DNA from: an uncultured Selenomonadaceae bacterium | GTDB taxonomy: Bacteria; Bacillota; Negativicutes; Selenomonadales; Selenomonadaceae | Length of the DNA: 64,000 bases | Reading direction: 5' to 3' | Assembly: GCA_905233135.1 (NCBI GenBank) | Contig: CAJOCQ010000011.1 | Coordinates: 62,001 to 126,000 of the forward strand | Shown here: positions 21,975-31,009 of the stretch, one piece after another | How the letters are laid out: each line of letters opens with the position of its first letter | Numbering within the stretch: the first letter of the stretch is position 1 | The notes under the pieces: generated by a model | Told to the model about the DNA's origin: nothing | What the model saw: only the letters and a program-made list of their open reading frames with translations | Databases searched by the model: none | Program-made: the position numbers and the translations under genes

Positions 21975-23765
21975 TTGGAAACTTTAAAGGGAATGGAAAG
22001 AACTTTTAATTGCGGCGAACTCCGCAAAACTGACGAAGGAAAAATTGTACAGCTTGCCGGTTGGGTATCACGCAGGCGGGATCACGGCGGTTTAATTTTT
22101 GTCGATATGAGAGACAGGAGCGGCATTGTGCAAATAGTTTTTGACGCGGCAGAAATTGGCGCGGAATTTTCAAAGGCTGAAACTTTGCGCAATGAATTTG
22201 TTATCGGCGTACGCGGCAAAGTGCGTGCGCGCAGTGCTGAAACCGTCAATCCCAAAATGGCTACGGGAGAAATTGAAGTTGTCGTTAATGAACTTAGAAT
22301 TTTGAACAAGGCGAAAACTCCGCCCTTCTACATCCAGGACGGCGTTGACGTTGACGAAAATGTGAGACTGCGCTACCGCTATTTGGATTTGCGCCGCCCC
22401 GAAATGCAACAGAATATTATTCTGCGTCACCGCGTAACTAAAATTATGCGTGATTATCTGGACGAAAACGGCTTTTTGGAAATTGAAACGCCGATGCTTT
22501 GCCGCTCCACGCCCGAAGGCGCAAGAGATTTTCTTGTACCGAGCAGATTAAATCCGGGACAATTTTACGCGCTGCCGCAATCCCCGCAAATTTTTAAACA
22601 GCTTTTAATGGTTTCAGGCTTTGAAAAATATTTTCAAATTGTGCGTTGTTTCCGCGACGAAGATTTGAGAGCCGACCGCCAACCCGAATTTACGCAACTT
22701 GATATTGAAACTTCATTTTTAAATCAAGACACGATTTTAACTTTAATGGAAGGGCTCGTTAAAAAAATCTTTGAGTCAACTTTGAACGTCGAAGTTAAAA
22801 CGCCGTTTTTGCGTATGAGTTGGGCGGAAGCTATGGAACGTTTCGGCAGTGATAAACCTGATTTGCGTTTTGGAATGGAACTGCAGGACATTTCGGAATT
22901 TGTCAAAGGTTCAGACTTCAAAGTTTTCAACAGCGTTCTTGAAAAGGGCGGGCAAGTCAAAGTTATCAACGTCGAAGGATATGCAGATATTCCGCGCCGC
23001 GAGCTTGACGATTTGGTTGAGTACTGCAAGATTTACGGCGCAAAAGGTATGGCGTGGATTCAGTACACCGCCGAAGGCGTCAAGTCTCCTTTCAAGAAAT
23101 TTTACAGCGATGAAACTTTTGAAAAAATTAAAACTGCAACGGGCGCAAAGACGGGCGATTTGTTATTGGTTGTCGGCGATAAAGCGTCAGTCGTTGCGCA
23201 AGCTCTCGGCGAATTGAGATTGGAAATGGCGCGCCGCAGAAATTTAATTGACGCCGATAAACTTTGCTTTTTGTGGATAGTTGATTTTCCAATGTTCGAA
23301 TACGTCGAAGAAGAAAAACGTTGGAAGGCTATGCACCACCCCTTTACCGCGCCGCGCGAAGAAGATATTGAATTTTTGTTGACTGCGCCCGAAAAAGTAA
23401 AAGCCAACGCTTACGATATTGTTTTAAACGGCGTGGAAGTCGGCGGCGGCAGCTTGAGAATTTATCAAAGTGATTTGCAGGCGAAAGTTTTTGAGGCGAT
23501 TGGTTTAACGCAGGAAGAGGCGCGCGCAAAATTCGGCTTTTTAATGGACGCCTTTGAATACGGCACGCCTCCGCACGGCGGAATTGCATTCGGGCTTGAC
23601 CGCCTCGTTATGCTTATGTCAAAGAGAAAATCAATTCGTGACGTTATTGCATTCCCGAAAACTCAAAGTGCGGTTGACCCGATGAGCCACGCGCCAAGCG
23701 AAGTTGACGAAAAGCAACTGCGCGAACTTTACATTAAAACGACAGTCAAAAAATCCGCAAATTAA
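21975..23765 (+). CDS. aspS: Aspartyl-tRNA synthetase, bacterial type
   Basis: 596 residues, class II. N-terminal OB-fold anticodon domain ([23 protein letters not shown]), motif 2 [20 protein letters not shown], the bacterial GAD insertion at about 290-420, and motif 3 [13 protein letters not shown]. It charges tRNA-Asp (possibly also tRNA-Asn, since gatCAB is present). The start TTG at 21975 follows AAGGAGG by about ten bases. The usual hisS-aspS pairing is broken by the 15.6-21.9 kb region, and aspS has its own promoter and terminator. Confidence 0.96.
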   Translation: METLKGMERTFNCGELRKTDEGKIVQLAGWVSRRRDHGGLIFVDMRDRSGIVQIVFDAAEIGAEFSKAETLRNEFVIGVRGKVRARSAETVNPKMATGEIEVVVNELRILNKAKTPPFYIQDGVDVDENVRLRYRYLDLRRPEMQQNIILRHRVTKIMRDYLDENGFLEIETPMLCRSTPEGARDFLVPSRLNPGQFYALPQSPQIFKQLLMVSGFEKYFQIVRCFRDEDLRADRQPEFTQLDIETSFLNQDTILTLMEGLVKKIFESTLNVEVKTPFLRMSWAEAMERFGSDKPDLRFGMELQDISEFVKGSDFKVFNSVLEKGGQVKVINVEGYADIPRRELDDLVEYCKIYGAKGMAWIQYTAEGVKSPFKKFYSDETFEKIKTATGAKTGDLLLVVGDKASVVAQALGELRLEMARRRNLIDADKLCFLWIVDFPMFEYVEEEKRWKAMHHPFTAPREEDIEFLLTAPEKVKANAYDIVLNGVEVGGGSLRIYQSDLQAKVFEAIGLTQEEARAKFGFLMDAFEYGTPPHGGIAFGLDRLVMLMSKRKSIRDVIAFPKTQSAVDPMSHAPSEVDEKQLRELYIKTTVKKSAN

Positions 23766-23788
23766 TTTTCAGTTTTAAATAAAAAAAA

Positions 23789-23820
23789 GCTCCGACAGAA
23801 TTTTCTGCCGGAGTTTTTTT
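23789..23820 (+). terminator. Terminator after aspS
   Basis: GCTCCGACAGAATTTTCTGCCGGAG followed by T7. Confidence 0.92.
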
Positions 23821-23831
23821 GCGGAAAAAAT

Positions 23832-24305
23832 TTATTTCCTAAACATCAGAAGATAAACTTTGCCTTTCACGCCATCATTAACGCTTACATCGACTGTTAC
23901 ATTTTTGTTTGTGGCGGTTTTCATAACAATTTCATTAATCTCATCTTTGTAAGGCGCGTCAATTTGAAGAGTAGTAACAGTCGAGTTGAATAATTTTTCC
24001 GCGCTGTCTTTGTTATCGGCAATAAACATAATGCTTGAAACTGTGCCGCTTGAATTTGTGTTAATGAAAGCGTCTACATCTTTCAAGCCGTCAATTTCGG
24101 CTCCGTAAGCAACTCCGCCGTTATGGTCTTCGAGGTATTTAAGCTCTTTAATTTTAAAGCCGAAATTTTTCGCCGCGTTGTTAAATTCTTGAACAAAAAT
24201 TTTTTCGTCCTTATCGTAAATTGAATTGTCAGCTGCTGCCGCAAATACCGAACTAACCGAAAAAACTAACATTGCAGCCAACATTAACGTAATTTTTTTT
24301 ATCAT
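23832..24305 (-). CDS. Small secreted protein under the leader-peptide-array promoter
   Basis: 157 residues from ATG 24305, just after GGAAGTTTTTAAA, the same ribosome-site context as the peptide genes. It has a Sec signal peptide (KKITLMLAAMLVFSVSSVFA, likely cut after AxA near residue 22) and a mixed alpha/beta mature part of about 135 residues (FVQEFNNAAKNFGFKIKEL, then SGTVSSIMFIADNKDSAEKL). No family recognised. Its promoter is almost identical to those of the array on the other side of aspS. An accessory, receptor or immunity role would be a guess. Confidence 0.75.
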   Translation of the reverse strand: MIKKITLMLAAMLVFSVSSVFAAAADNSIYDKDEKIFVQEFNNAAKNFGFKIKELKYLEDHNGGVAYGAEIDGLKDVDAFINTNSSGTVSSIMFIADNKDSAEKLFNSTVTTLQIDAPYKDEINEIVMKTATNKNVTVDVSVNDGVKGKVYLLMFRK

Positions 24306-24338
24306 TTTAAAAACTTCCTTCCAAATTTCTGTCATTTT

Positions 24339-24369
24339 ATTATATGCTGCAAATTTATTTTTATGACAG
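24339..24369 (-). promoter_or_regulatory. Array-type promoter P10: CTGTCA-N19-TATAAT (minus strand)
   Basis: On the minus strand CTGTCATAAAAATAAATTTG is followed by CAGCATATAAT, then AAAATGACAG, which forms an inverted repeat with the -35 region as in P6. It matches P8 closely. The -35 overlaps the end of the CydC-like gene. Confidence 0.75.
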
Positions 24370-25818
24370 AGAAATTTTTCGCCAATCCAAATTTAAATCG
24401 TGCGTGATAATTATAAGCGTGCAATTTTTTTCTGTAAAGTTATCAATGAGCGCGGCAATTAATTTTTCTGCAATGTTTTTATCAAGCCCTGCCGTTGGTT
24501 CGTCCAAAATTAAAACGTCGGGATTTTTGGCAAGTGCAAGCGCAATTTGTAACCTGCCGCGTTCGCCGCCCGATAAATTGGCGGCGTCCTCTCCAATTTC
24601 AGAATCAATGTCCAAATTTTCAAGTTGGCAAATTTTCAGCGCGTTAAAAATTTCGGCGTCAGAAATATTTTCGCAAAAAATTTCAAAGTTGAATCTGATT
24701 GACTGCGAAAAAATATAATTGGTCGAAGTTGCGGCGGCAACCTTGCCGCGCGTCAAAACTTCGCCGCCGTCCGGCTCAAAAAGTTTTGTCATTAAATATA
24801 AAAGCGTAGTTTTGCCCGCGCCGCTCTCTCCAACAATTAAAATTTTTTCGCCGCGCGTAACCTGCAGGTTAAAATTTTTTATAACGGGGAAATTGTAGCC
24901 GAAGTCAACATTTCTAAATTCAACCGCAAAATCTGTTGACGTTTCAGAAATTTTAATTTTATCATTGGGCGGAATTTTGACGCGGCGAATTTTTTTGTAA
25001 TTTAAAATTGCAATCGATACCGCAAAAAAAATTTCCTGCGCGACGAAAAATATCAATGCCCAAACTGTCAGCTCAATCTTTGTTACGACGCCGAAAAGTT
25101 TCAGCAGTATTAAACAATTCCCCGCCGCTATGAAAATTTTTATAAATGTTTCAAAATGCAGTTGCCGCGCCTGAATTTTTTCCTGCGCCGCGCCGAAAAT
25201 TTCCGCTGTTCTGTTTAAAATATTTCGCGCAGGTTTAACGCCGAAAATTCGCAATTCGTCCCGCGCGTCATTGAAATCTAAAAGTTTTGCCCTGTACTTT
25301 GAATCGTCAACTTCTGCAACTTCAAATTTTAGTGAAAAAATTATTATCGCAAAAAAAATCGTCGGCAAAATTCCCGCCAAAATTCCGAGCGGCGCAATTA
25401 AAAAATACGTCAACAAAATTGTTGTAAGCGCGGCTGTTGCAAGCGGCAAAATTACGCGCGGCAAAAAATCTTTCAGCAAATCCGCCGTTATAATTAATTC
25501 GTGCAGGAGTGCGCCCTCCGCAGATTTTCCTGTTTTCAACGGAATTTGTGCCGCCGCACTTTTAAAAATTTTTTCCCGCAATTCGTCTAAAAAGTTAAAA
25601 ATAATTTTGTGCGTTAAAAATCTGTCGGCGTAACGCAAAACTGCGCGAAAAATTCCCGCCGTCCTTACTAAAGTTATTCCTACTGAAAGCGAACTTAAAG
25701 GCGGCTGCAACGCGGCAGAAGCTATTAACCACGCCGCCGCCGCCATTAATAAAATTTCCGAAAACGCCGCCGATATATTCGCCGCTATTGCCGGCAAAAA
25801 TTTTTTTATCATAGACAA
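24361..25818 (-). CDS. CydC-like ABC transporter (permease-ATPase half-transporter), shortened nucleotide-binding domain
   Basis: 485 residues: about five or six membrane segments, with the CydC-like stretch SVGITLVRTAGIFRAVLRYADRFLTH, then an ATPase domain with Walker A GESGAGKTTLL, signature LSGGERGRLQIA, Walker B VLILDEPTAGLD and switch His in IITHDLN. CydCD exports cysteine and glutathione and is needed for cytochrome bd assembly. No CydD partner or cydAB is here. The segment between Walker A and the signature is much shorter than usual and the Q-loop Gln is not evident. No N-terminal C39 peptidase domain, so it is not an obvious exporter for the GG peptides. TTG 25818 is used; ATG 25812 is possible. 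Confidence 0.78.
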   Translation of the reverse strand: MSMIKKFLPAIAANISAAFSEILLMAAAAWLIASAALQPPLSSLSVGITLVRTAGIFRAVLRYADRFLTHKIIFNFLDELREKIFKSAAAQIPLKTGKSAEGALLHELIITADLLKDFLPRVILPLATAALTTILLTYFLIAPLGILAGILPTIFFAIIIFSLKFEVAEVDDSKYRAKLLDFNDARDELRIFGVKPARNILNRTAEIFGAAQEKIQARQLHFETFIKIFIAAGNCLILLKLFGVVTKIELTVWALIFFVAQEIFFAVSIAILNYKKIRRVKIPPNDKIKISETSTDFAVEFRNVDFGYNFPVIKNFNLQVTRGEKILIVGESGAGKTTLLYLMTKLFEPDGGEVLTRGKVAAATSTNYIFSQSIRFNFEIFCENISDAEIFNALKICQLENLDIDSEIGEDAANLSGGERGRLQIALALAKNPDVLILDEPTAGLDKNIAEKLIAALIDNFTEKNCTLIIITHDLNLDWRKISLS

Positions 25819-25864
25819 AGCAACCTTTTTGGTAGTAAAATTATTTTAAAGGGAGCTGGTTAAA

Positions 25865-26266
25865 ATGGCGGACGAAAATAAAACTGAAAAAATTTCGGCA
25901 GATACAAAATCTGAAGACGCGCGTTTTGACGTTTCATCGCTCGATGAAGTGAAGGACGAAAACGGCAACGGCGTTTTTCATATGCGCACCAAGACAAAAT
26001 GGATTATCGCCCTTTCGATTTTAATTTTAATTTGCGCGGGTGGCTTGACGTACGCGGCAATGAATCTGGTTTTAGTTGTAGAAAATTGGCAACTTGCAAT
26101 TTGGATTTTGTGTACGATAATTGCGCTGTATTCGATTTTTGCGCGTTCTTTGGCAAGTTTGCTGTTTAACGTGGTTTTATTTTTCGGCGTGTCGCTGATA
26201 CCCGTTTGGCAAATTTTGTACACTACATTTCGCCCGACCATTGAAAAAATTTTGGGAGCAAGTTAG
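25865..26266 (+). CDS. Hypothetical membrane protein
   Basis: 133 residues. An acidic, Lys/Asp-rich cytoplasmic N-terminus of about 45 residues precedes three hydrophobic segments (WIIALSILILICAGGLTYAA; LAIWILCTIIALYSIF; LLFNVVLFFGVSLIPVWQIL). A strong ribosome site GGGAGCTGG precedes ATG 25865. No family recognised. The next small gene begins 11 bases downstream, so the two form a unit. Confidence 0.75.
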   Translation: MADENKTEKISADTKSEDARFDVSSLDEVKDENGNGVFHMRTKTKWIIALSILILICAGGLTYAAMNLVLVVENWQLAIWILCTIIALYSIFARSLASLLFNVVLFFGVSLIPVWQILYTTFRPTIEKILGAS

Positions 26267-26277
26267 GAGGCGGCAAA

Positions 26278-26508
26278 ATGTACGAAGGGACTTTAGTTTG
26301 GCACGAAGATTCTATTGCGGTAAAACATTTTTTGCACGGCGAATTGATTTTTACAAAGTTGAAAGTCGGGCAGAAAATTTTGTTGTATCAAAACGGCTAT
26401 TGGCACGAAGTGCAAATACATTCAACGACGGATGAGCCGTATATCGAAAATTGGGCGTACGGGGATTGTTTGGGTTGTGAAGTGAAATTGCCTGACGAAC
26501 AAATTTAA
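26278..26508 (+). CDS. Small hypothetical protein
   Basis: 76 residues with a GGAGGCGGC ribosome site before the ATG. Beta-rich, with many aromatic residues (HGELIFTKLKVGQKILLYQNG, cut here for length) and a CLGC motif near the end. Probably a small SH3-like or DUF domain. Not recognised. Confidence 0.7.
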   Translation: MYEGTLVWHEDSIAVKHFLHGELIFTKLKVGQKILLYQNGYWHEVQIHSTTDEPYIENWAYGDCLGCEVKLPDEQI

Positions 26509-26512
26509 AGGA

Positions 26513-26612
26513 AAAAGGAAAAAGTTTGAAGGAAAAAGTTTTTCAATTTCCTTTGCCCTTTGTCCTTTGTCCTTTGTCCTTTCTTCTTTCTTCTTTCTCC
26601 TGTTTCCTAATA
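26513..26612. repeat. Low-complexity intergenic inverted repeat, (AAGGAAAAAG)n ... (CCTTTGT)n
   Basis: The left arm is purine-rich (GGAAAAAGGAAAAAGTTTG); the right arm repeats CCTTTGT three to four times and TTCTTTC. The arms are roughly complementary. It belongs to the same general class as 4262-4345 and lies between convergent genes. Confidence 0.55.
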
Positions 26613-26616
26613 CATA

Positions 26617-27609
26617 TTAGCGGCGGCAAAGTTTTATAACGATTCTTTCAAGCGTTTCGAGCCCTGCGCGACCAATTTTAAAATTAAAATCGGCGTCGGC
26701 AATTTCCAAAAAAATTTCTTCCAAAAGTTTTGTGCTGTAAGTCGGGACAATTTTTTCAAATTTCTTTGCAATGAAGGGGTGCATTTCCAATTTTTGGGCG
26801 AACTCTTTGCCGGTGATTTTATTTTTGAGAAAAAATTTCGCCAATAAAAGTTGCCTGATGTGACGGCTTAAAACGGTTATCACTACAACAAAATTATTTT
26901 GGTTGCGAAGTTGAGTCCGCAAAATCCCAACTGCGGATTTTATTTTTTTTGCGTCGATGGCGTCAACTATTGCGAAGGTTGAAACTTCGGGCATTTCCAG
27001 CAAATTTCGCTGCAAGTCAATCAATTTAATTTCTCTGTCTTTGACGTTTAGCAAAATTTTTTCAAATTCGTTTTCCAAATACCAAAGGGAAATTTCAGGC
27101 AAAAGAGAAATTCGTTCGACAAAATATTTTCGCGCGTCGAAAGAAATAACTTTGCCGCTTGACTTTAATTTTGCCTCCAGCCACTTTTCAATATCCCAAG
27201 CTTTAAGCGGGTCGGCTTCCAAAATATTGCCGAATTTTTCAACGGCTTTATAAAGTTTGCGCCGCTTGTCAACATTTTTTGCAACAAAAATAACGTAATT
27301 TGTTTCAAGCATATTCGACAAAGTTTTTTCCAGGCGTTCGGATTTAATTTCGCCGCTGAAGAAAGGCGCGTTTTTGACAAGTACAACATTTTTCGGATTG
27401 AAGAAGGGCGCACTGTCAATCGTCGAAATAATTTCGTGGAGCGGAATTTTGTTGTTGCAATCAAGCGTTGTAACGTCAGATTTTTCAACTTGCAACTTTT
27501 CAAAAATTTTTTCGCGCGCCTTGTCAATGTAAAAAGTTTCTTCGCCGCTCAATAAATACACGTGCTTAATTTTAATATCAAGCGTTTTCATAAAATCGTT
27601 AAATTTCAA
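26617..27609 (-). CDS. holA: DNA polymerase III subunit delta
   Basis: 330 residues. The N-terminus HVYLLSGEETFYIDKAREKI and the AAA+-like fold with VVLVKNAPFF and YVIFVAKNVDKRRKLYKAV match HolA, including the family's closing collar domain (LEEIFLEIADADFNFKIGRAG). It is the clamp-loader subunit that opens the beta clamp. Divergent from alr, with a repeat between them. Confidence 0.92.
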   Translation of the reverse strand: MKFNDFMKTLDIKIKHVYLLSGEETFYIDKAREKIFEKLQVEKSDVTTLDCNNKIPLHEIISTIDSAPFFNPKNVVLVKNAPFFSGEIKSERLEKTLSNMLETNYVIFVAKNVDKRRKLYKAVEKFGNILEADPLKAWDIEKWLEAKLKSSGKVISFDARKYFVERISLLPEISLWYLENEFEKILLNVKDREIKLIDLQRNLLEMPEVSTFAIVDAIDAKKIKSAVGILRTQLRNQNNFVVVITVLSRHIRQLLLAKFFLKNKITGKEFAQKLEMHPFIAKKFEKIVPTYSTKLLEEIFLEIADADFNFKIGRAGLETLERIVIKLCRR

Positions 27610-27623
27610 ATTATCACTTCTTT

Positions 27624-27705
27624 CTAGGTGTTAGGTGCTAGGTTCTAGGTTTTAGGGATTTTTTTCCTAATACCTAACGCCTAAAACCTAACGCCTAAAA
27701 AATCG
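27624..27705. repeat. Low-complexity inverted repeat, (TAGGTGTTAGGTTC)n ... (CCTAACGCCTAAAA)n
   Basis: The left arm reads CTAGGTGTTAGGTGCTAGG and continues; the right arm reads CCTAATACCTAACGCCTAAA and continues. The arms are complementary and can form a long imperfect hairpin between divergent holA and alr. Same family as 4262-4345, 52165-52200 and 56605-56650. Confidence 0.65.
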
Positions 27706-27723
27706 ACCGAAGGGAGATTTTTT

Positions 27724-28827
27724 ATGTACAGAGATGTTTGGGCAGAAATAAATTTGGGCGCAATTCGCCATAATCTTACAGAAATTCGCCGGCACATTCA
27801 ACCAACGGCTAAAATTTGCGCGGTAGTCAAAGCTAATGCTTACGGGCACGGCGCAGTTGAAGTTTCAAAAGTTGCCGAAGAAATTGGCGCGGATTTTTTG
27901 GCAGTTGCAACCGTTGAGGAGGGCTTGCAACTTCGTCGCGCAGGTTTTACTTTGCCGATTTTAATTTTGGGTTTAATCCCCTATGACGCCGCCGAAATTG
28001 TCGTTGAAAATAAAATTACTGCAACGGTTGCAGATTTTGAATTGGCTGAAAAAATTTCTGCCGCCGCTGTTAAATTCGACACGCAGGCGAAAATTCATTT
28101 AAAAATTGAAACGGGTATGGGGCGAATCGGAATTTTTCCGAATGACGCGCCCGCCCTTGCAGAAAAAATTTCTAAACTGCCCAACGTGGAAATTGAAGGC
28201 GTCTTCAGTCATTTTGCGGACGCTGATTCACTCGACAAAACTTTTACACTTCAGCAACTGGAAATTTTTAAAAATACCTGCGAAAAAATTTCTGCGCACG
28301 GCATTAAAATAAAAATTCGCCACATTGCCGAAAGTGCCGCAATTTTGGAAATTCCCGCCGCGCATTTGGATATGGTTCGCAGTGGAATTATAACTTACGG
28401 CTTGTACCCTTCGGAAACCGTCAAGCATACGATTGAACTTTTGCCGGCTATGAAACTTGTTGCAAAAATTGCGTACGTAAAAGAAATTTCAGCCGGTACT
28501 TCGATTGGTTACGGCAGAGAATTTATAGCCCCTAAACGCTCAAAAATCGCCACTGTGCCGCTCGGCTACGCTGACGGGTATATAAGAGCCTACAAAAATT
28601 TTCACGTCGAAATTTGCGGTTTTTTGGCGAAATTAGCGGGGCGTGTTTGTATGGATCAATTTATGGTTGACGTGTCAGAAATTCCCAATGTCAAAATTGG
28701 CGATGAAGTTATTTTATTCGGCAGTGAAAAAATTTCTGCTGATGACGCCGCGCACCATTTGCAAACTATCAACTACGAGGTTACTTGCCTTGTTTCTGAC
28801 AGAGTGCCGCGCGTTTTCAAAAATTAA
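27724..28827 (+). CDS. alr: Alanine racemase
   Basis: 367 residues, fold type III PLP enzyme. The PLP lysine is in VVKANAYGHGAVE, the catalytic Tyr in SIGYGREF, and IETGMGRIGI and VCMDQFMVDVS are family signatures. It makes D-alanine for peptidoglycan. The ATG start has a GAAGGGAG site. It is followed by a terminator at 28840-28870. Confidence 0.96.
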   Translation: MYRDVWAEINLGAIRHNLTEIRRHIQPTAKICAVVKANAYGHGAVEVSKVAEEIGADFLAVATVEEGLQLRRAGFTLPILILGLIPYDAAEIVVENKITATVADFELAEKISAAAVKFDTQAKIHLKIETGMGRIGIFPNDAPALAEKISKLPNVEIEGVFSHFADADSLDKTFTLQQLEIFKNTCEKISAHGIKIKIRHIAESAAILEIPAAHLDMVRSGIITYGLYPSETVKHTIELLPAMKLVAKIAYVKEISAGTSIGYGREFIAPKRSKIATVPLGYADGYIRAYKNFHVEICGFLAKLAGRVCMDQFMVDVSEIPNVKIGDEVILFGSEKISADDAAHHLQTINYEVTCLVSDRVPRVFKN

Positions 28828-28839
28828 TTTATCAAACTT

Positions 28840-28870
28840 AAGGCGGCGGATATTTGCCGCCTTTTTATTT
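28840..28870 (+). terminator. Terminator after alr
   Basis: AAGGCGGC, a short loop, GCCGCCTT, then a T-rich run. Confidence 0.88.
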
Positions 28871-28940
28871 TGCATTGAAACTAAAAAAAGCCGTCGCGCA
28901 GGACAGCTTGTATTTTTCTAAAAATATTTAATGCGAGATT

Positions 28941-29050
28941 TCGCCGTGAATGTTGCAAAAAATCTTGACGCACGGGATTTTAACCCTGCAATTACGATGA
29001 ATAAGAGTAATTGCTACCCGCCGTGAATGTTGCAAAAATCTTGACGCGGA
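28941..29050. repeat. Two direct repeats CGCCGTGAATGTTGCAAAAA...TCTTGACGC, 80 bases apart
   Basis: A unit of about 29 bases occurs at about 28941-28970 and 29021-29048. The second copy is one A shorter. The segment before it (28893-28910, CGCGCAGGACAGC) resembles a fragment of the composite intergenic element. No gene seen. Confidence 0.6.
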
Positions 29051-29068
29051 ATTTATTGCAAAAAAAAA

Positions 29069-29143
29069 TGGTGACGCTAGCGGGATTTGAACCCACGAAC
29101 CCGCCGTGAAAGGGCGGTGTCTTAACCACTTGACGATAGCGCC
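29069..29143 (-). tRNA. tRNA-Glu (anticodon TTC)
   Basis: 75 bases on the minus strand with encoded CCA. Acceptor GGCGCTA/TAGCGTC, anticodon stem CCGCC/GGCGG with loop CTTTCAC, and T arm GTGGG-TTCAAAT-CCCGC. Transcribed after tRNA-Ala from the same promoter. Confidence 0.95.
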
Positions 29144-29150
29144 ACTTTGT

Positions 29151-29226
29151 TGGTGGAGACGAAGAGGATTGAACTCTCGACCCCCAGATTGCGAACCTGA
29201 TGCTCTCCCAGCTGAGCTACGTCCCC
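29151..29226 (-). tRNA. tRNA-Ala (anticodon CGC)
   Basis: 76 bases with encoded CCA. Acceptor GGGGACG/CGTCTCC includes the G3-U70 pair that identifies alanine tRNAs. D arm GCTCAGCTGGGAGAGC; anticodon loop TTCGCAA gives CGC, which reads GCG. Confidence 0.92.
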
Positions 29227-29236
29227 AACGCCGCGT

Positions 29237-29265
29237 AGTATACAATTTTATTTTTAGATTGTCAA
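29237..29265 (-). promoter_or_regulatory. Strong promoter of tRNA-Ala/tRNA-Glu
   Basis: On the minus strand TTGACA, exactly 17 bases, TATACT, ending 10 bases before the tRNA-Ala 5' end. Confidence 0.85.
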
Positions 29266-29321
29266 GCTTTTTTTTATACCGCAAATGTAGTATTATTACA
29301 AAAAATTTGGGAAGTGATAGA

Positions 29322-31004
29322 ATGAAAATGACAGGAGCACAAGCGGTTTTAGAATGTTTGAGAGAACAAGGCGTCGATACAATTTTTGGCTATCCCGGCG
29401 GAGTTTTATTGCCGCTGTACGATGCGCTTTTTGACGAAAAGGAAATAAAAAATATATTGGTAACGCACGAACAAAACGCGGCGCACGCGGCGGACGGCTA
29501 CGCGCGCGCAACGGGCAAAGTCGGTGTTTGTATGGCAACTTCGGGACCAGGTGCAACAAATTTAGTTACGGGAATTGCTACAGCTTTTATGGATTCGGTG
29601 CCGATTGTTGCAATTACCGCGCAGGTTGATACAAAACTTTTGGGGCGGGATTCTTTCCAAGAAATTGACATTTTGGATATTACAATGCCGATAACCAAAC
29701 ACAATTTCAAAATTAAGGACGCCCGAAAACTTATTGAAACTGTCAGACAAGCATTTGAAATTGCACGCAGCGGGCGGCGCGGTCCTGTTTTAGTTGATAT
29801 TCCGCGCGATATATTTTTGGCTGAAGTTGACTACACTTTTAAGGCAGTCGAAGAAAAAATTGCAGGTAAACCTGACGCAGATTTTGTAATTTGCGCGGCG
29901 GAGGCGGCTGAAGAAATTGCAAAGGCGGAACGCCCCGCAGTTATCGTTGGCGGCGGCGCGGTTGCAGCGGGCGCGTCGAAGGAAATTATTTCTTTTATCG
30001 AAAAATATAATTTGCCCGTCGTCAATACTTTAATGGGAATGGGCGCGGTTCCGCGCTCTCATCCGCAAAATTTAGGCTTCGCAGGTATGCACGGCAAAAA
30101 GGCGGCGAACTCTACCATTGCTGCCGCTGATTTGGTTATAGCTATTGGAAGTCGATTCGGCGACAGGCAAACGGGCAACGTTAATAAATACACGCAGTCA
30201 AAAAAATTTATTCACATTGACATTGACCCCGCCGAAATTGACAAAAATATTGAAGGCAGTTTGGGACTTGCGGGCGATATGAAAGTTATTTTGAAACTTT
30301 TAATGCGCCACGACTTTACAAACACTCGCGCAGATTGGTGGCAACAAATTAATTCGTGGCAGGAAGAATTTGACTACGATTACCAAGTTGAACGTTTAAC
30401 AGTGCCTTGGGCAATGAATCAAGTTGCGAAAAAAACTGCGGGCAAAAATTACGCCTATGCAACGGACGTCGGGCAACATCAAATGTGGGCGGCGTTGCAT
30501 TTGCGCGTTGAAGAGCCGCGCACGTGGTTTACTTCGGGCGGCTTGGGAACAATGGGATTCGGCTTGCCTGCCGCAATGGGCGCACAAATTGCCTTTGGCA
30601 AAGAAAGGCGCGTTATTTGCGTCAGCGGCGACGGCGGAATTAAAATGACGGGCAACGAATATTATACAATTTCCCGCCTGAAGTTGCCGATAATTTCATT
30701 GATTGTCAACAATACAAGTTTGGGAATGATTCGGCAACTGCAAAAAGTTCTGTACAAAGAAAGATACATTGCCTGCGAATTTGACAGCCAACCCGATTAT
30801 GTTGCATACGCGCAAAGTTTCGGGATAAAGGCGGAGGCAGTTTCGACGCAAGAAGAATTTGCAAACGCCCTTTCAAAGGCTCTTGACGACACCGAAAACC
30901 CGCGCGTAATTGTGCTGAATGTTTGGCGCAGTTTTGTTGAACCGATGATTAAAGGCAACGCGCGCATTGATGAATTTGTTGAGGGCTTAGGTTATAGCAA
31001 ATAA
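29322..31004 (+). CDS. ilvB: Acetolactate synthase large subunit
   Basis: 560 residues from ATG 29322 (GGGAAGTG upstream); the frame is open back through the tRNAs but has no start signal there. ThDP-enzyme layout: catalytic Glu in THEQNAAHAADGYARA, FAD-binding-type segment LLGRDSFQEIDI, and ThDP/Mg motif GDGGIKMTGNEYYT then IVNNTSLGM. It condenses pyruvate to acetolactate for valine/leucine/isoleucine synthesis. No small subunit (ilvN) follows. An exported-type acetolactate decarboxylase is encoded at 55795, so acetolactate might also feed acetoin; that link is inference. Confidence 0.92.
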   Translation: MKMTGAQAVLECLREQGVDTIFGYPGGVLLPLYDALFDEKEIKNILVTHEQNAAHAADGYARATGKVGVCMATSGPGATNLVTGIATAFMDSVPIVAITAQVDTKLLGRDSFQEIDILDITMPITKHNFKIKDARKLIETVRQAFEIARSGRRGPVLVDIPRDIFLAEVDYTFKAVEEKIAGKPDADFVICAAEAAEEIAKAERPAVIVGGGAVAAGASKEIISFIEKYNLPVVNTLMGMGAVPRSHPQNLGFAGMHGKKAANSTIAAADLVIAIGSRFGDRQTGNVNKYTQSKKFIHIDIDPAEIDKNIEGSLGLAGDMKVILKLLMRHDFTNTRADWWQQINSWQEEFDYDYQVERLTVPWAMNQVAKKTAGKNYAYATDVGQHQMWAALHLRVEEPRTWFTSGGLGTMGFGLPAAMGAQIAFGKERRVICVSGDGGIKMTGNEYYTISRLKLPIISLIVNNTSLGMIRQLQKVLYKERYIACEFDSQPDYVAYAQSFGIKAEAVSTQEEFANALSKALDDTENPRVIVLNVWRSFVEPMIKGNARIDEFVEGLGYSK

Positions 31005-31009
31005 AATAA

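Noticed and set aside
24361-25818. CydC-like ABC protein as the dedicated exporter of the GG peptides
   Set aside because: It lacks an N-terminal C39 peptidase domain and its membrane part looks like CydC, so the assignment is unsupported.
28941-29050. Possible CRISPR fragment (two direct repeats with a 50-base spacer)
   Set aside because: Only two copies, no further spacers, no cas genes in the window.
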